Notes: a model not told the origin generated them from the sequence alone. A DNA stretch of 64,000 bases from CAWHHZ01 sp963829355 (GCA_963829355.1 CAWHHZ010000004.1:62001-126000); one strand, 5' to 3'; counted from the first letter of the stretch, positions 1 through 9,813 are shown. Made by a program: numbers and translations.

Positions 1-2
1 AG

Positions 3-422
3 GACATCGCCGACGACTATGTCGGATCAGTGTGTGAGGAGTATCAGCGCCGGAGAGACTTCCTCTACGAGGCACTCATCGAGATCCCGGGCGTCTTTCT
101 GAGACGTCCCGAGGGGGCGTTCTACTTCATCGCCCAGCTTCCGATCGATGACGCCGAGGAGTTCTGCAAATGGCTGCTGTCGGAGTACGAGCTCGACGGC
201 GCGACGTTGATGCTCGCACCCGCCCGCGGCTTCTACGTCAGCAAGCACCTCGGGTGCGACGAAGTCAGAATCGCCTACGTGCTGAACCGTGACGACCTGG
301 AGAAGGCAGTCGAGATCCTGCGGCATGGCCTGGAGGCGTATCGCGAGGCGAAGGGACTGGAGCTGCCATCCGATCAGCCTCCGGACGATCCCCGTCTCCA
401 GCGGATCGCGGCTGCCGAATAG
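3..422 (+). CDS. PLP-dependent aminotransferase, C-terminal part (5' end outside window)
   Basis: The reading frame is open from the first bases of the window, so this is the 3' end of a longer gene. The visible ~139 residues have the small-domain features of class I/II (aspartate-type) aminotransferases: a GAFYFIAQLP strand, an APARGFY loop, and a closing VRIAYVL segment containing the arginine that normally binds the substrate carboxylate. The PLP lysine lies upstream and is not visible. Substrate cannot be assigned. Its last 49 bases overlap the convergent DUF2784 gene. Confidence 0.8.
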   Translation, partial: DIADDYVGSVCEEYQRRRDFLYEALIEIPGVFLRRPEGAFYFIAQLPIDDAEEFCKWLLSEYELDGATLMLAPARGFYVSKHLGCDEVRIAYVLNRDDLEKAVEILRHGLEAYREAKGLELPSDQPPDDPRLQRIAAAE

Positions 423-751
423 CCGATCACGTTGATCACGATCACGAGAATCCCCAGCCACACCTGCGTCGATCTCGTGAGCCCCTCGGGATAGAGCCAC
501 CTGAGCAGATACGTCTCGACGAAGCCGCCGCGATATCCCCCTTCACCCGCGAGTCGCCGGAGGTCATTCTCCAGAGGCGTCAAAGGACAGATCCACCCCT
601 GAAACTCGATCAGCGCCCCCCATACGGCAGCCGGCACATGAATCCACGCAATCCACCGCCACCGGATCACGAGAAAACTGCCGGCGATCACGAACAGAAC
701 GAACAGCGCGTGAACGACGACGATCGAATCCGCCAGAAGACTGTAGAGCAT
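374..751 (-). CDS. DUF2784 family small membrane protein
   Basis: A 125-residue protein with three or four hydrophobic segments. The N-terminal helix (LYSLLADSIVVVHALFVLFV), a WxxIAWIHxPA segment and the EFQGWICPLTPLEN signature match the DUF2784 family of unknown function. The ATG at 749-751 is chosen because upstream codons are Arg/Pro-rich and unlike the family. The 3' end runs 49 bases into the convergent aminotransferase gene. Function unknown; probably inner membrane. Confidence 0.75.
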   Translation of the reverse strand: MLYSLLADSIVVVHALFVLFVIAGSFLVIRWRWIAWIHVPAAVWGALIEFQGWICPLTPLENDLRRLAGEGGYRGGFVETYLLRWLYPEGLTRSTQVWLGILVIVINVIGYSAAAIRWRRGSSGG

Positions 752-1213
752 TGGTTCAAGTATGACGGATGACGCGTGTGGGTCGGGCGTCTCGCCCGAT
801 CTCAGCCGGCGTCTCGCCGGCTGAGCAGAACACCGAATCCCGATCTCTCGCAACCTGCACGAGGGGCGGGCTCGCTGGCGCTCGCGGGGCGGACTGTCGC
901 GGGGCGGGGCCCTTGCTTCGCTCGGCCGGTGCATTTACCAAGCTTGATCGTATCCGGTGCGGCCGAGGCTTCTGTCGTTCGGCTTCTGGCTGTTCAGATC
1001 GCGCGAGACCGAACGACAGCATCCACCGCCGACCGCTCTGGATCTCCCGCGATTAGTACCCCGGACGAGCCCACTCGACTCGCTGGCGCTCGCTCAGGGC
1101 AGGCTCCGCGAAGTCCCCGCCCCGCGCCCGCCCGCCTCGCTCGCTCCGCGAGCCCGCCCCTCGTCCGATCTCGATTTCCTTTTTCTTCGTGCACCGTTCA
1201 GAATTCGCGATCA
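752..1213. other. Intergenic region with twin TCT-loop hairpins
   Basis: This 460-bp gap between the divergent DUF2784 and recD2 genes holds no convincing gene. It contains two adjacent perfect hairpins, 783-799 (7-bp stem) and 801-825 (11-bp stem), both with a TCT loop and a shared GGCGTCTCGCC core. The remainder is GC-rich with Arg/Ala/Pro-biased translations in every frame. An in-frame extension of recD2 across it has no family-like sequence. Confidence 0.55.
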
Positions 1214-3392
1214 ATGTCAGAAAAGATTCAGGCGGTGATCGACCGGATCACGTTTTACAACGAGGAGAGTGGCTTCTCGGTTCTCCAGGCGCGTTCGACG
1301 TCCCGGGATCGAAAGCATGTCACGATCGTGGGATGCCTTCCTCCCGTGTCTCCGGGCGAGCAGGTGGAGGCGGAGGGGGAGTGGAAGAACGATCGCAACT
1401 TCGGCATGCAGTTTCAGGCCGAGAGCATCGCCATTCACGTCCCGACCGGGAAGCGTGCGATCGAGAAGTTTCTCGGCTCGGGTCTCGTCAGAGGGGTCGG
1501 CCCGTCGGTCGCAAAGGCGCTCGTGCAGGAGTTCGGCGAAGAGGTTCTCGAGGTGATCGAGAAATTTCCGCACCGCCTCAAACGCGTCTCCGGAATCGGT
1601 CCGAAGCGCGCCGCGATGATCTCGGAAGGATGGGCCGAGCAGCGGGCGATCCGCGAGCTCGTCATGTTTCTCCACGAGCACGGAATCGGAACGGCGCGCG
1701 CACAGCGGATCTTCAAACGCTACGGCGCGAACGCGATCGGCATCATCCGCAGCAATCCTTATAGGCTGGCCAGCGAGGTCAGGGGGATTGGCTTTCTGAT
1801 CTCCGACAGGATCGCGTTGAGCATGGGTCTCGACAAGGACTCGATCTTCCGCGCGAGAGCGGGGCTGTCACATGTGCTTGCGGAAGCGCAGTCGTCGGGC
1901 CACTGCTGTCTGCCGACCGACGAGCTTCTGAAGACCGGGACGGAGCTGCTCGAGATTCCGGAGGAGAAACTCCTGGCGGCGCTCGAGCTGGAGATCGCCG
2001 AGGGGCGTCTCGTGCGGGATCGTCAGTGGGAAGGGGAGATGATCTTTCTGCCCTGGCTCTTCGATGCGGAAAAGACGATCGCCGCAACGATTCGTGAGAT
2101 TACCTCCGAGGCGCCGCCGTGGCCGGAGATCGATGCGGAAAAGGCGATCGAGTGGGTGCAGCGGCAATCGAAGATCGTGCTGTCCGAATCGCAGCAGAAC
2201 GCCATTCGGATCGTGCTGCGCTCGAACGTCACCGTGATCACGGGCGGACCGGGAGTCGGGAAGACGACGCTCGTGAACTCGATCCTGCGGATCCTCGAGG
2301 CAAAGGATGTCGAGATCGAGCTTGCGGCGCCGACAGGTCGTGCGGCGAAGAGACTCACAGAAAGCACGGGACGGAGCGCCCGGACGATCCATCGCCTGTT
2401 GGAGATCAATCCTCAGACGGGAAGCTTCACGCGCAACGAGGACAATCCGCTCGACTGCGATCTTCTCGTGATCGACGAAGCATCGATGGTCGATGTCCCG
2501 CTGATGGCGTCCGTTGCCCGCGCGATGCGAGCGGGCTCCGCACTGATCGTCGTTGGCGACGTCGATCAGCTTCCGTCCGTGGGGCCTGGCCAGATCCTCT
2601 CCGATCTGATCGCGAGCGAGATCGTCGCGGTCGTCCGGCTGACCGAGATTTTCCGGCAGGCGAAGGAGAGCGGCATCATCTCCGGCGCTCACGCCATCAA
2701 CCATGGCGAGATGCCGCGTTTCGATTCACGCGAATCGAGCTCACAGGATTTCTTTTTCGTCGCGGCCGACAACCCGGAAGAGATCCGCGACACCGTCGTC
2801 AGTCTGGTTCAATCGCGATTGCCGAAAGCGATTCGGGCTCGATCCGATGCGCGAGATCCAGGTGCTGGTTCCCATGAACCGGGGAGGTGTCGGTGTCGAA
2901 TCGCTCAACATCGCACTTCAGGCATCGCTGAATCCGGCGGGCGAGGCTAAGGGGAAGCTCGAGCGGTTCGGCATGAAGATCACCGTTGGCGACCGCCTGA
3001 TGCAGACCGAGAACGACTATGAGAAGGACGTCTTCAACGGCGACCTCGGAATCGTGAAGGAGATCGACGAGGAGGATCAGGTACTGAGGGTCGAGTTCGA
3101 CGGCCGGGACGTGCTCTTCAACTTCGACGAAGCGGACAAGCTGACGCTCGCCTACGCCACGACGATCCACAAGTCGCAGGGCTCCGAGTACCGCGCCGTC
3201 GTGATCCCCCTCGCGGCACAGCACTACATGATGCTGCAGAGGAACCTCGTCTACACCGCCGTCACCCGCGGCCGGCAGCTCGTCGTGATCGTCGGCCAGA
3301 AGCGCGCCCTCGGGCAGGCCGTCCGGAGCGAGAAGGGTCGTCGCCGTTGGGGGCGGTTGCGCGAGAGGCTCGGCGAGAACAGTGCAACATGA
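1214..3392 (+). CDS. recD2: RecD2-type SF1B DNA helicase (single frameshift near 2830)
   Basis: ATP-dependent 5'-3' helicase of the RecD2 family (RecD-like without RecBC), acting in DNA repair. Seen in order: N-terminal OB-like region, helix-hairpin-helix repeats (RVSGIGPKRA), Walker A GGPGVGKTT near residue 344, Walker B DEASMVD near 421, and the C-terminal TTIHKSQGSEY motif. Start is the ATG at 1214 (MSEKIQ), the point where family similarity begins. The frame changes by one extra base around 2821-2835: LVQSRLPK is in the first frame and RFGLDPMREIQ in the second. Corrected length about 725 residues matches the family. An indel error is more likely than a pseudogene because both halves are fully conserved. 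Confidence 0.88.
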
Positions 3393-3409
3393 TTCTAAGA
3401 AGTTGGGCT

Positions 3410-3531
3410 GTCATCCTGAGCCGCCGGACGTCGCGAAGGACGGTCGAAGGATCTCGGACGGCCCGACTGTCAGGACGGAAAGAACGCGACAGTCATGCCG
3501 TACGCGATCCTTCGCTGGCGCTCAGGATGAC
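3410..3531. repeat. Dispersed palindromic repeat, family A copy 1
   Basis: About 120 bp bounded by GTCATCCTGAG and its inverse CTCAGGATGAC, with inner GAAGGATC / GATCCTTC arms. It fills the gap between the convergent recD2 and kup genes, so it could also act as a bidirectional transcription barrier. The same boundaries occur at 9362-9481, 9683-9813, 29874-29995 and in composite form at 5641-6012 and 12695-12968. Confidence 0.85.
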
Positions 3532-3574
3532 ACCTGGGGCGATCTCACTTTCAATCTTCAACGTTCAACTGCCT

Positions 3575-5428
3575 CTACAGCTCGATCTGTGCTCCGAGCT
3601 CGACGACACGGTTCGGGGGCAGGCGGAAGAAGTATGTCGCCGGCAGCGCATTGCGCGACATCAATGCAAACAGTCTCTCGCGCCACAGCGCCATGCCGGG
3701 GCGATGGGTTGCGATCAGCGTCTCTCTGCCGAGGAAGTAGGAAGTGGTGTAGTGGCTGAAGTCGACGCCCTCGAGCTCGAGGCTATCGAGGAGGCGTGGG
3801 ATATCCGGATCTTCGGTGAAGCCGTAGTGAGCGATGACCCAGAAGATCCCCTCGCCGTATGGAGTGACTTTGACACGCGCGTCCGGTTCCACCCGCGGAG
3901 TCTCCTCGGTCAGGATCGTGAGGAGGATGAGATTCTGGTGCACGATCTTGTTGTGCGTGATGTTGTGCAGGAGACTCGGCGGCGTGGAGCCGGCGTTGCG
4001 GAACATGAACACGGCAGTTCCCGGCACGCGAGTGGGCGGCGTGACCTTCAGCGACTTCAGAAAGTGCTCGAATGGCAGCGAGTTTTCTCTGAGACGCTTG
4101 TCGAGAATGTCCCGGCCGCGTCTCCAGGTCGTCATCAGAGTGAAGACGATTGCCGCGATCAGGAGCGGAAACCAGCCTCCCTGCGGAATCTTGTAGATGT
4201 TTGCGCCCCAGAAGGCGAAGTCCACCGTGAGGAACACCACAACCATCGCAATGACGGCCGGCAGTTTCCAGTTCCAATGCATCACCGCGACGACCGCGAG
4301 GAGGATGGTCGTGAAGACCATGTCCGTGGATACGGCCACTCCATAGGCAGCTGCCAGGTTGCTCGAGCTGCGGAAGCCGATCACGAGACCGATGCAGGCC
4401 ACCATCAGGAGCCAGTTCACGGACGGGACATACACCTGTCCGATCTCCTTTTCTGAGGTGTGGTCGATGCGGAGGCGCGGCATGTATCCAAGTTGCACTG
4501 CCTGTCTCGTTAGCGAGAAGGAGCCGGAGATGACCGCCTGCGATGCGATGACCGTGGCGGCCGTAGCGATCCCGACGAGGGGGTAGAGCGCCCAGGTCGG
4601 CGCCATGTTGTAGAACGGGTTGCTCGCGGCTTCAGGGCTTCGCAGCAGGAGGGCACCCTGACCGAAATAGTTCAGCATGAGGGATGGAAGGACGAAGCTG
4701 AACCACGTGAGGCGGATCGGCCGCACACCGAAGTGACCGATATCGGCGTACAGAGCCTCGCCGCCCGTCGCAACGAGAAACACCGCGCCGAGTACCAGAA
4801 AGCCGGCCCAGCCGTTCGCGATGAAGAATCTGGCTCCATAAAGCGGATTGATCGCGACCAGAACCCCGGGGTAGTGGATGATCTGTGAGATGCCGAGGGT
4901 GGCAAGAATCAGAAACCATACTGCCGTCACCGGACCGAAGACCGCTCCGATGCCCGCCGTTCCGCGCTTCTGAAACAGGAAGAGAATGATCAGGATCGTG
5001 ACGGTGATGGGAATGACGTATGGCGTAAAGAATGGTGTCGCCACCTCGAGCCCCTCGATCGCACTGAGCACCGAGATGGCTGGAGTGATCATCCCGTCGC
5101 CGTAGAGCAGCGATGCGCCGAACAGACCCATCATGACGAGCAGGATCCGTCGGCGCCGCGTGCTTTCATCCATCTTCTGCGGGCGGACCAGCGACATCAG
5201 AGCGATGATTCCGCCTTCGCCCCGGTTGTCGGCCCTGAGCACGAACATCAGGTACTTGACCGAGATCACGATGATCAGCGACCACATGATCAGGGACAGA
5301 ACACCCAGGATGTTTCCGGAAGTCACGGGGATTGCGAGCGGGCCGTGGAATGCCTCTCTTACAGCGTAAAGCGGACTCGTGCCGATGTCTCCGTACACGA
5401 TCCCCAGCGCGCTGACAGACAGCAGCAA
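3575..5428 (-). CDS. kup: Kup/KUP family potassium uptake transporter
   Basis: Low-affinity K+/H+ symporter of the inner membrane. The family signature GIVYGDIGTSPLY lies within the first 22 residues, followed by about twelve membrane helices, including the GDGMITPAISVLSA segment, and a hydrophilic C-terminal third ending VVELGAQIEL. The 617 residues fit the usual 620-630. The listed start is a TTG; the frame stays open upstream (…KPQGKYLLLL) without an ATG, so a few N-terminal residues may be missing. Confidence 0.92.
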   Translation of the reverse strand: MLLSVSALGIVYGDIGTSPLYAVREAFHGPLAIPVTSGNILGVLSLIMWSLIIVISVKYLMFVLRADNRGEGGIIALMSLVRPQKMDESTRRRRILLVMMGLFGASLLYGDGMITPAISVLSAIEGLEVATPFFTPYVIPITVTILIILFLFQKRGTAGIGAVFGPVTAVWFLILATLGISQIIHYPGVLVAINPLYGARFFIANGWAGFLVLGAVFLVATGGEALYADIGHFGVRPIRLTWFSFVLPSLMLNYFGQGALLLRSPEAASNPFYNMAPTWALYPLVGIATAATVIASQAVISGSFSLTRQAVQLGYMPRLRIDHTSEKEIGQVYVPSVNWLLMVACIGLVIGFRSSSNLAAAYGVAVSTDMVFTTILLAVVAVMHWNWKLPAVIAMVVVFLTVDFAFWGANIYKIPQGGWFPLLIAAIVFTLMTTWRRGRDILDKRLRENSLPFEHFLKSLKVTPPTRVPGTAVFMFRNAGSTPPSLLHNITHNKIVHQNLILLTILTEETPRVEPDARVKVTPYGEGIFWVIAHYGFTEDPDIPRLLDSLELEGVDFSHYTTSYFLGRETLIATHRPGMALWRERLFALMSRNALPATYFFRLPPNRVVELGAQIEL

Positions 5429-5640
5429 CAGGTATTTTCCTTGAGGTTTTTCGCTTCCGTAGGCCAGACTATCTCTCCACCAATACGCGAGGGTGAGGGC
5501 GCGGTCGCTGCGACGTGCCGCAGGCCGTCAGATCCGCTCTCCAGTGAGCGGCAATGATAGCAGAGATTTCAGCAGGCCCTCCTCGAACTGAGGCACGGTG
5601 GGATGGCCGCCGGTCAACTGTCGCCAGTGGAGTGAAATGA

Positions 5641-6012
5641 GCCCTCTGAGCGCAGCGAAGGATCGCGTGGAGTTATCCTCGCCTGAAGTTCGATCCAGTC
5701 ATACCGTACGCGATCCTTCGCTTCGCTCAGAGGCTGTGAAAGAATCCAGCGTACCCTGCGTTACGGGCGCGGCGACGTCGAGCGCGCGGAGCAGCGACGC
5801 AGCGATGTGGTTCATCGGAAAGGAGCTGCGACAACGCGATCGGCGACGCCCCGCCCGTAACCCTTTGGGCTGGTGGTGGTTACGGCCCGATCTCCGTGTC
5901 ACTCGTCGTCACCGAGGAACCACCGCGACTCCTCCTCGTTCCTTGAGCTCGAACCGTAAGCACCGCCAGCGCAGAGCACGCTGGATTTTTTCACAGCCTC
6001 TCAGGATGACAG
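5641..6012. repeat. Composite repeat, family A copy 4, with ~210-bp insert shared with 12695-12968
   Basis: The 610-bp gap between kup and the DoxX gene holds no gene; most of it is this repeat. The left part is a normal family A palindrome (GAAGGATC … GATCCTTCGC). It then continues through a block bounded by AGGCTGTGAAAGAATCCAGCG and, inverted, CGCTGGATTTTTTCACAGCCT. The inner text (AACCACCACCAG-like, GGTTCGAGCTC-like) recurs in the opposite orientation at 12695-12880. Bases 5429-5640 contain the kup upstream region and nothing else I recognise. Confidence 0.75.
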
Positions 6013-6037
6013 GCGCTCGCTTTCAGCCACTTCGCTT

Positions 6038-6551
6038 TCAGCCAGGTAGCTCGGTCGAGATCAGGTGCAGATTTTCGACCTTCTCGCGAACCATGCCGAA
6101 CAGGACTTGTGCAACCATCGCGAGCATTGCGAGGTCCCGCACAATGGTCCACCCCATGTCGAGAAAGCGCTGCTCTGCCGTCTTGTTCGATCCCGCCGGG
6201 TCGAAGCAGCCACAATCGATTGCATTTCCCCGACCGAGATTGATCGAGATGGCCACGATGAACGTCACCAGCATCACACCGACGAGAACGACGGCCGTCC
6301 GCCTCCAGATGCCGAAGACCAGCGCGAGTCCGAGGAGAACCTCGAGCCACGGAAGGGCGAGAGCGAAGGAGGTTCAGAACATTGATTCCGCCGAAGTCAC
6401 TGGCGACGAGCCGGTAGTTGTAGATCATCTGCGCGAACGATGGCGGGTCTGCCAGCTTCGGCAGTGCCGCGATGATGAAAAAAAGGCCGAGCAGGATCTG
6501 GACTCGCACGGTGAGCCACGGATGCGAGAGAGCCCGGTCGAGCCTCGTCAT
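6038..6551 (-). CDS. DoxX/MauE-like membrane protein (frameshift near 6375)
   Basis: Small four-helix membrane protein of the DoxX/MauE redox-associated superfamily. The first frame encodes the N-terminal helix (VQILLGLFFIIAALPKL) through GGINVLN; one extra base near 6371-6380 moves the rest (ALALPWLEVLLGLALVFGIW, then a C-G-C-F-D motif) into another frame. The paired cysteines in CGCFD resemble those of MauE-type proteins that work with thiol-disulfide partners. It overlaps the upstream rhodanese gene by 4 bp (ATGA), implying translational coupling and a shared sulfur or thiol role. Indel error is likelier than true inactivation. Confidence 0.72.
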
Positions 6552-7228
6552 GGCTTCGGCCCCTGCTTGACCGGATATCCAGCGTCAGTCCATCCGGGAT
6601 AGCCCTCGTAATACACGCGGAGATTGTTGAAGAACATGCCCCAAAGCTTCTGGGCCAGCATGTGGGAATCTTCGCAGGCGCCGCCTGAGCAGTAGATGAC
6701 CACGGGCATGTTCGTATCGAGCCCCTCCTCGGACATGCTCTTCACTTTTTCGTCGACGTCAGCTTCCCAGACCGCGACACTGCGCGCTCCGGCGATGTGT
6801 CCTTCGTTGAAGGTCGACGTTCTGCGGGCGTCGAGGAACAGTGCGCCATTCTGCCAGAGCCAGTACGCTTCATTCGTATGGATCTCTTCGGCTGGAACGT
6901 CGGGAGAAGGGGGGAACTTCTCGAGGATTTCGCTTTTCGATGCTCTGGAGGTGGTCGGAGACTGTTCGGCGGGGACTGGAGTTTCTGCAACGGTCCCGCT
7001 CGATTGACTGGGCGACGTTTCCGTCGTGGTGACCGCATCGTCCTCGATGATGCTCGAGTTGTGCGGGACCTCCTGCTGCGGTTCTCCAGCGGTCTGTCTC
7101 GCGGCCTGCTGAGCCGCCGCGAGTGATACCTGGCGATCGCTGCTGGCCATCGCGTTTGCAACCAGCCCAAGAATGATGGCTGAAATGATCAGGGTCGCCC
7201 CCTCGATCATGAATCGTCTGAGTTTCAT
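6548..7228 (-). CDS. Membrane-anchored rhodanese-like protein
   Basis: 226 residues: an N-terminal membrane anchor (about 8-28), a Thr/Ser/Pro-rich linker to about residue 115, then a single rhodanese domain. The domain shows LFLDARRTSTFNEGHIAGA and an active-site loop YCSGGACEDS, whose first cysteine is the expected persulfide carrier. The linker suggests a periplasmic domain. It is the first gene of a two-gene unit with the DoxX/MauE-like protein, sharing a 4-bp overlap. Confidence 0.85.
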   Translation of the reverse strand: MKLRRFMIEGATLIISAIILGLVANAMASSDRQVSLAAAQQAARQTAGEPQQEVPHNSSIIEDDAVTTTETSPSQSSGTVAETPVPAEQSPTTSRASKSEILEKFPPSPDVPAEEIHTNEAYWLWQNGALFLDARRTSTFNEGHIAGARSVAVWEADVDEKVKSMSEEGLDTNMPVVIYCSGGACEDSHMLAQKLWGMFFNNLRVYYEGYPGWTDAGYPVKQGPKP

Positions 7229-7330
7229 TCTCTCTCCTCGGAGCTCCTCGCGCAGCGTGGGTGCTGCCCAGTCATTGGACGTTTCAGAAGAAGACCGGTT
7301 TCGGGGCGAGATTAGCAGAAGAGGCGCGAT

Positions 7331-8353
7331 TCAGACACTGTTCTGGTTGCGGTCTCGCTGTTCCATATCGTCCCAGCTCCACCCTCGCCTCTGCACGAAG
7401 CCGAGCAAAGTTCTGCGGTCCCGTTCGAGACCTTCGATCTCATGCCGGAAAGTCGCTTCTGAAACGACGGGGATTCCTTCCTTGCTGAGACTCTCCAGCG
7501 AAGGAGCCGGGGGTGCTTCTTCGGCGGGTTCTGCAAACTGAAGACGGTCTCCGCGCCAGAGTGCCTCGAAGGCGGCACGCAGCGGTTTGAGCGTAGCCGG
7601 ATCGTGCCGCACGCTCTCATCGACTCCGTGCTCGAGCAGCATCAGTGCGTCGTGGAGGGCGGCGAGGCTGAGTGAGATCGACATCGATCGATCCCGGGTG
7701 TGGAAGTAGTGCAGGACCGGATAGGCGAGGTAGCGGCGGCCCATCAGCAGGATCATCGTCGTCAGCTCGATCAGATGCTGATCGAGATTTCCAAAGCTCC
7801 TGCCGTTCCATGCGTTGATGAGAATCCGGTCCCCGGTCGGTCCGAGACCGGCGATGTAGCCCGCGAGGTGCCGGTTCGAGACGACGGCGTTGAGAACCGG
7901 CGCGGCATAGGTGATGGCGAGCGTAAAGACGAAGAACCCGCTCATTGACGCGAGGATCGTGACGATCTCGGCAAACGTGGTTCCCGGGCTGTAGTCGCCC
8001 ACGCCGAGTGTGACCACCGAGAAGCCTGCGAAGTAGAAGCGCGACCATAGATCCGCGGCCACCCCGGATCCGGTGTTGACCACTGCGTTTACATCGGCGG
8101 CGAGAATCAGGAACCAGCCGAGCCACAATCCCCCGACCCAGGTGAATACGATGCCAGTGACGACGGCCGGTCCGGCGAGTATCTGCAGAGACTTTCCCGG
8201 CCATTTGGCGAGCGAGATGAAAATCTTCCAGATCAGCTTTGCCATCACGCTGCTGGCAGTACCACCCTGGCCGAGCTGCATTGTCGTCTTGAGAGCATCG
8301 ATGATCGTGCCGAGAACGATTGCAAGGCCGAGGATGGTCAGGGGGATGTTCAT
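7331..8353 (-). CDS. Two-helix potassium channel-like protein (Ion_trans_2)
   Basis: 340 residues from the ATG at 8353 (MNIPLT). Two or three N-terminal hydrophobic segments flank a pore loop with selectivity-filter-like TLGVGDYSP (residues 115-123), followed by a last pore helix and a cytoplasmic tail of about 190 residues. The filter is TxGVGD rather than the canonical TVGYGD, so strict K+ selectivity is not assured. The extension upstream of 8353 looks non-coding. It is divergent from the PCC-domain gene. Confidence 0.75.
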   Translation of the reverse strand: MNIPLTILGLAIVLGTIIDALKTTMQLGQGGTASSVMAKLIWKIFISLAKWPGKSLQILAGPAVVTGIVFTWVGGLWLGWFLILAADVNAVVNTGSGVAADLWSRFYFAGFSVVTLGVGDYSPGTTFAEIVTILASMSGFFVFTLAITYAAPVLNAVVSNRHLAGYIAGLGPTGDRILINAWNGRSFGNLDQHLIELTTMILLMGRRYLAYPVLHYFHTRDRSMSISLSLAALHDALMLLEHGVDESVRHDPATLKPLRAAFEALWRGDRLQFAEPAEEAPPAPSLESLSKEGIPVVSEATFRHEIEGLERDRRTLLGFVQRRGWSWDDMEQRDRNQNSV

Positions 8354-8457
8354 CGGCGGACTATGAGGAGCACCTACCGTGCCGGGATCAGAAGGTGTGG
8401 GTTGGCATCGGAGGGATGCGAGCGTGCTGGCCATCGTTTCGCATCAGGAGCAGCCGT

Positions 8458-8880
8458 ATGGAAACCATTCGATCCGGCGACGGAACCTTTCTCCTCGTCT
8501 TCGACAAGCACGACGACCTGCTCGAACATCTGAGCGCGTTTCTCCAGCGGCACGAGATTACGGCGAGTCGTCTTTCTGGAATCGGCGCCTTTCGCCGTGC
8601 CGTGATCGCTTATTACCAGCGCGACGAGAAGGACTACGACCGCATCCCGGTCGAGGACCAGGTCGAGGTCACCTCACTCCTCGGCAACAGCTCGGTCGAC
8701 GCCAACGGAGAGGTGAAGATTCACATTCACGTGAACCTCGGCAGGAGCGACGGATCAGTCATCGGCGGACATCTCATGGAGGCAGAGGTGTGGCCCACTG
8801 TCGAGCTGATGGTGGCGCCACTCGATGCCAGCATCATCCGTCGTATGGACGAGGAAACGAAGCTCCCTCTGATCAGTTGA
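8458..8880 (+). CDS. PCC/DUF296 domain protein
   Basis: 140 residues matching the stand-alone PCC (DUF296) fold: FLLVFDKHDDLLEHLSAF at the start, an SRLSGIGAFR turn, the E-V-T-S-L-L-G core strand and the H-I-H-V-N-L-G … GGHLMEA histidine-containing motif. Prokaryotic members are described as putative DNA-binding or metal-dependent trimeric proteins with unproven roles. The ATG at 8458 follows a CAGGAG ribosome binding site at good spacing. Confidence 0.85.
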   Translation: METIRSGDGTFLLVFDKHDDLLEHLSAFLQRHEITASRLSGIGAFRRAVIAYYQRDEKDYDRIPVEDQVEVTSLLGNSSVDANGEVKIHIHVNLGRSDGSVIGGHLMEAEVWPTVELMVAPLDASIIRRMDEETKLPLIS

Positions 8881-9000
8881 GCGTCATCACTTGCGCTCTC
8901 CCGCATTCAGCCGACGAGCGAAGCAACGAAGGAAGGCTCCCCCATCCGCCGATTCCGGCGCGCGACTTGAAATAGTCCGTAGCCCGAGAGAGGAGACACG

Positions 9001-9354
9001 ATGAGCACCGATTTGAACCCGCACCGGAGCATCAAGGTGACCGCTGATGACGATGTGCCCGCTGAGGTCCGGCGAGCAGTCGTGAGCCGGGTCGAGAGTC
9101 TCATCCGGGGGGCCGCCGCAGATGACTTCATCCAGGTGACGATCGCCCGGCGCAAGAATCCGAACGAGATCTACGACGTGCGTGTCGGCCGGCACGGACG
9201 CGAGTACCAGCACGACTTCGAACGGGGAGACCTCGAATCGGAGCGTTTCGATATCTGGCTCCGGGAGAAGGGTGAGCATCTGAGTGAAACCTGCTGGTGC
9301 GGACATCCGGCCGAGGACCATTCCATCCCGCAGTGTGCCAGCTGCGAGGTGTGA
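9001..9354 (+). CDS. Hypothetical protein with C-terminal Cys/His cluster
   Basis: 117 residues, preceded by a strong GAGGAG ribosome binding site. Residues 10-80 have alternating strand/helix character (SIKVTADDDVP … IQVTIARRKNP … DVRVGRHG). The last 22 residues hold a zinc-finger-like pattern, CWCGHPAEDH then CASC, i.e. C-x-C-G-H-x4-H-x5-C-x2-C. I do not recognise the family. A distant HPF/ribosome-associated fold is possible but unsupported. Confidence 0.7.
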   Translation: MSTDLNPHRSIKVTADDDVPAEVRRAVVSRVESLIRGAAADDFIQVTIARRKNPNEIYDVRVGRHGREYQHDFERGDLESERFDIWLREKGEHLSETCWCGHPAEDHSIPQCASCEV

Positions 9355-9361
9355 CAATAGT

Positions 9362-9481
9362 GTCATCCTGAGAGGCTGTGAAAGAAGCGAAGGATCGCGT
9401 CCCGTTATCCTCGCTCTGAGTCCCTCCGCAAATTCAGGTCGAGTCATCCCTGACGCGATCCTTCGCTGCGCTCAGGATGAC
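9362..9481. repeat. Dispersed palindromic repeat, family A copy 2
   Basis: 120 bp from GTCATCCTGAG to CTCAGGATGAC with inner AAGGATCGCG / GCGATCCTTCGC arms. It also carries the AGGCTGTGAAAGAAG fragment seen at the edge of the composite copies. Lies between the Cys-cluster gene and tRNA-Arg. Confidence 0.85.
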
Positions 9482-9561
9482 ATTCTTCTTTTGATGGGCT
9501 GGAGAACACTTCAGAGCGGAATGCGCCCGTGGCGATTTCGGTTGAGAGATCCGCTACATCA

Positions 9562-9638
<77 letters not shown>

Positions 9639-9655
9639 TTCTTTTGAATCTCCCA

Positions 9656-9682
9656 CGCCGACTTTTCGAGGTCGGCGTTTTT
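9656..9682 (+). terminator. Rho-independent terminator after tRNA-Arg
   Basis: Perfect 7-bp stem CGCCGAC/GTCGGCG with an 8-base loop, followed at once by five T. It sits 18 bases past the tRNA CCA. Confidence 0.85.
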
Positions 9683-9813
9683 GTCATCCTGAGCCGCCGG
9701 AGCGCAGCGGAGGACGGTCGAAGGATCTCGTGGAGTCATACTCGTCCTCGATGCCCTCCGTAATTCACCTCGAGTCATCCCTGACGCGATCCTTCGCTGG
9801 CGCTCAGGATGAC
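9683..9813. repeat. Dispersed palindromic repeat, family A copy 3
   Basis: 131 bp with the family boundaries GTCATCCTGAG and CTCAGGATGAC, beginning directly at the end of the tRNA terminator. The arms include CCGCCGGAGCGCAGCGG, shared with the copy at 29874-29995. Confidence 0.85.

Noticed and set aside
776..1213. 146-codon N-terminal extension of RecD2
   Set aside because: Rich in Arg/Pro/Ala/Ser, runs through the twin hairpins and matches no RecD2 family sequence; the ATG at 1214 gives the normal N-terminus.
2815..2840. Programmed ribosomal frameshift in recD2
   Set aside because: There is no slippery heptamer or downstream pseudoknot, RecD2 is not known to use one, and six other genes show the same kind of break; indel error fits better.
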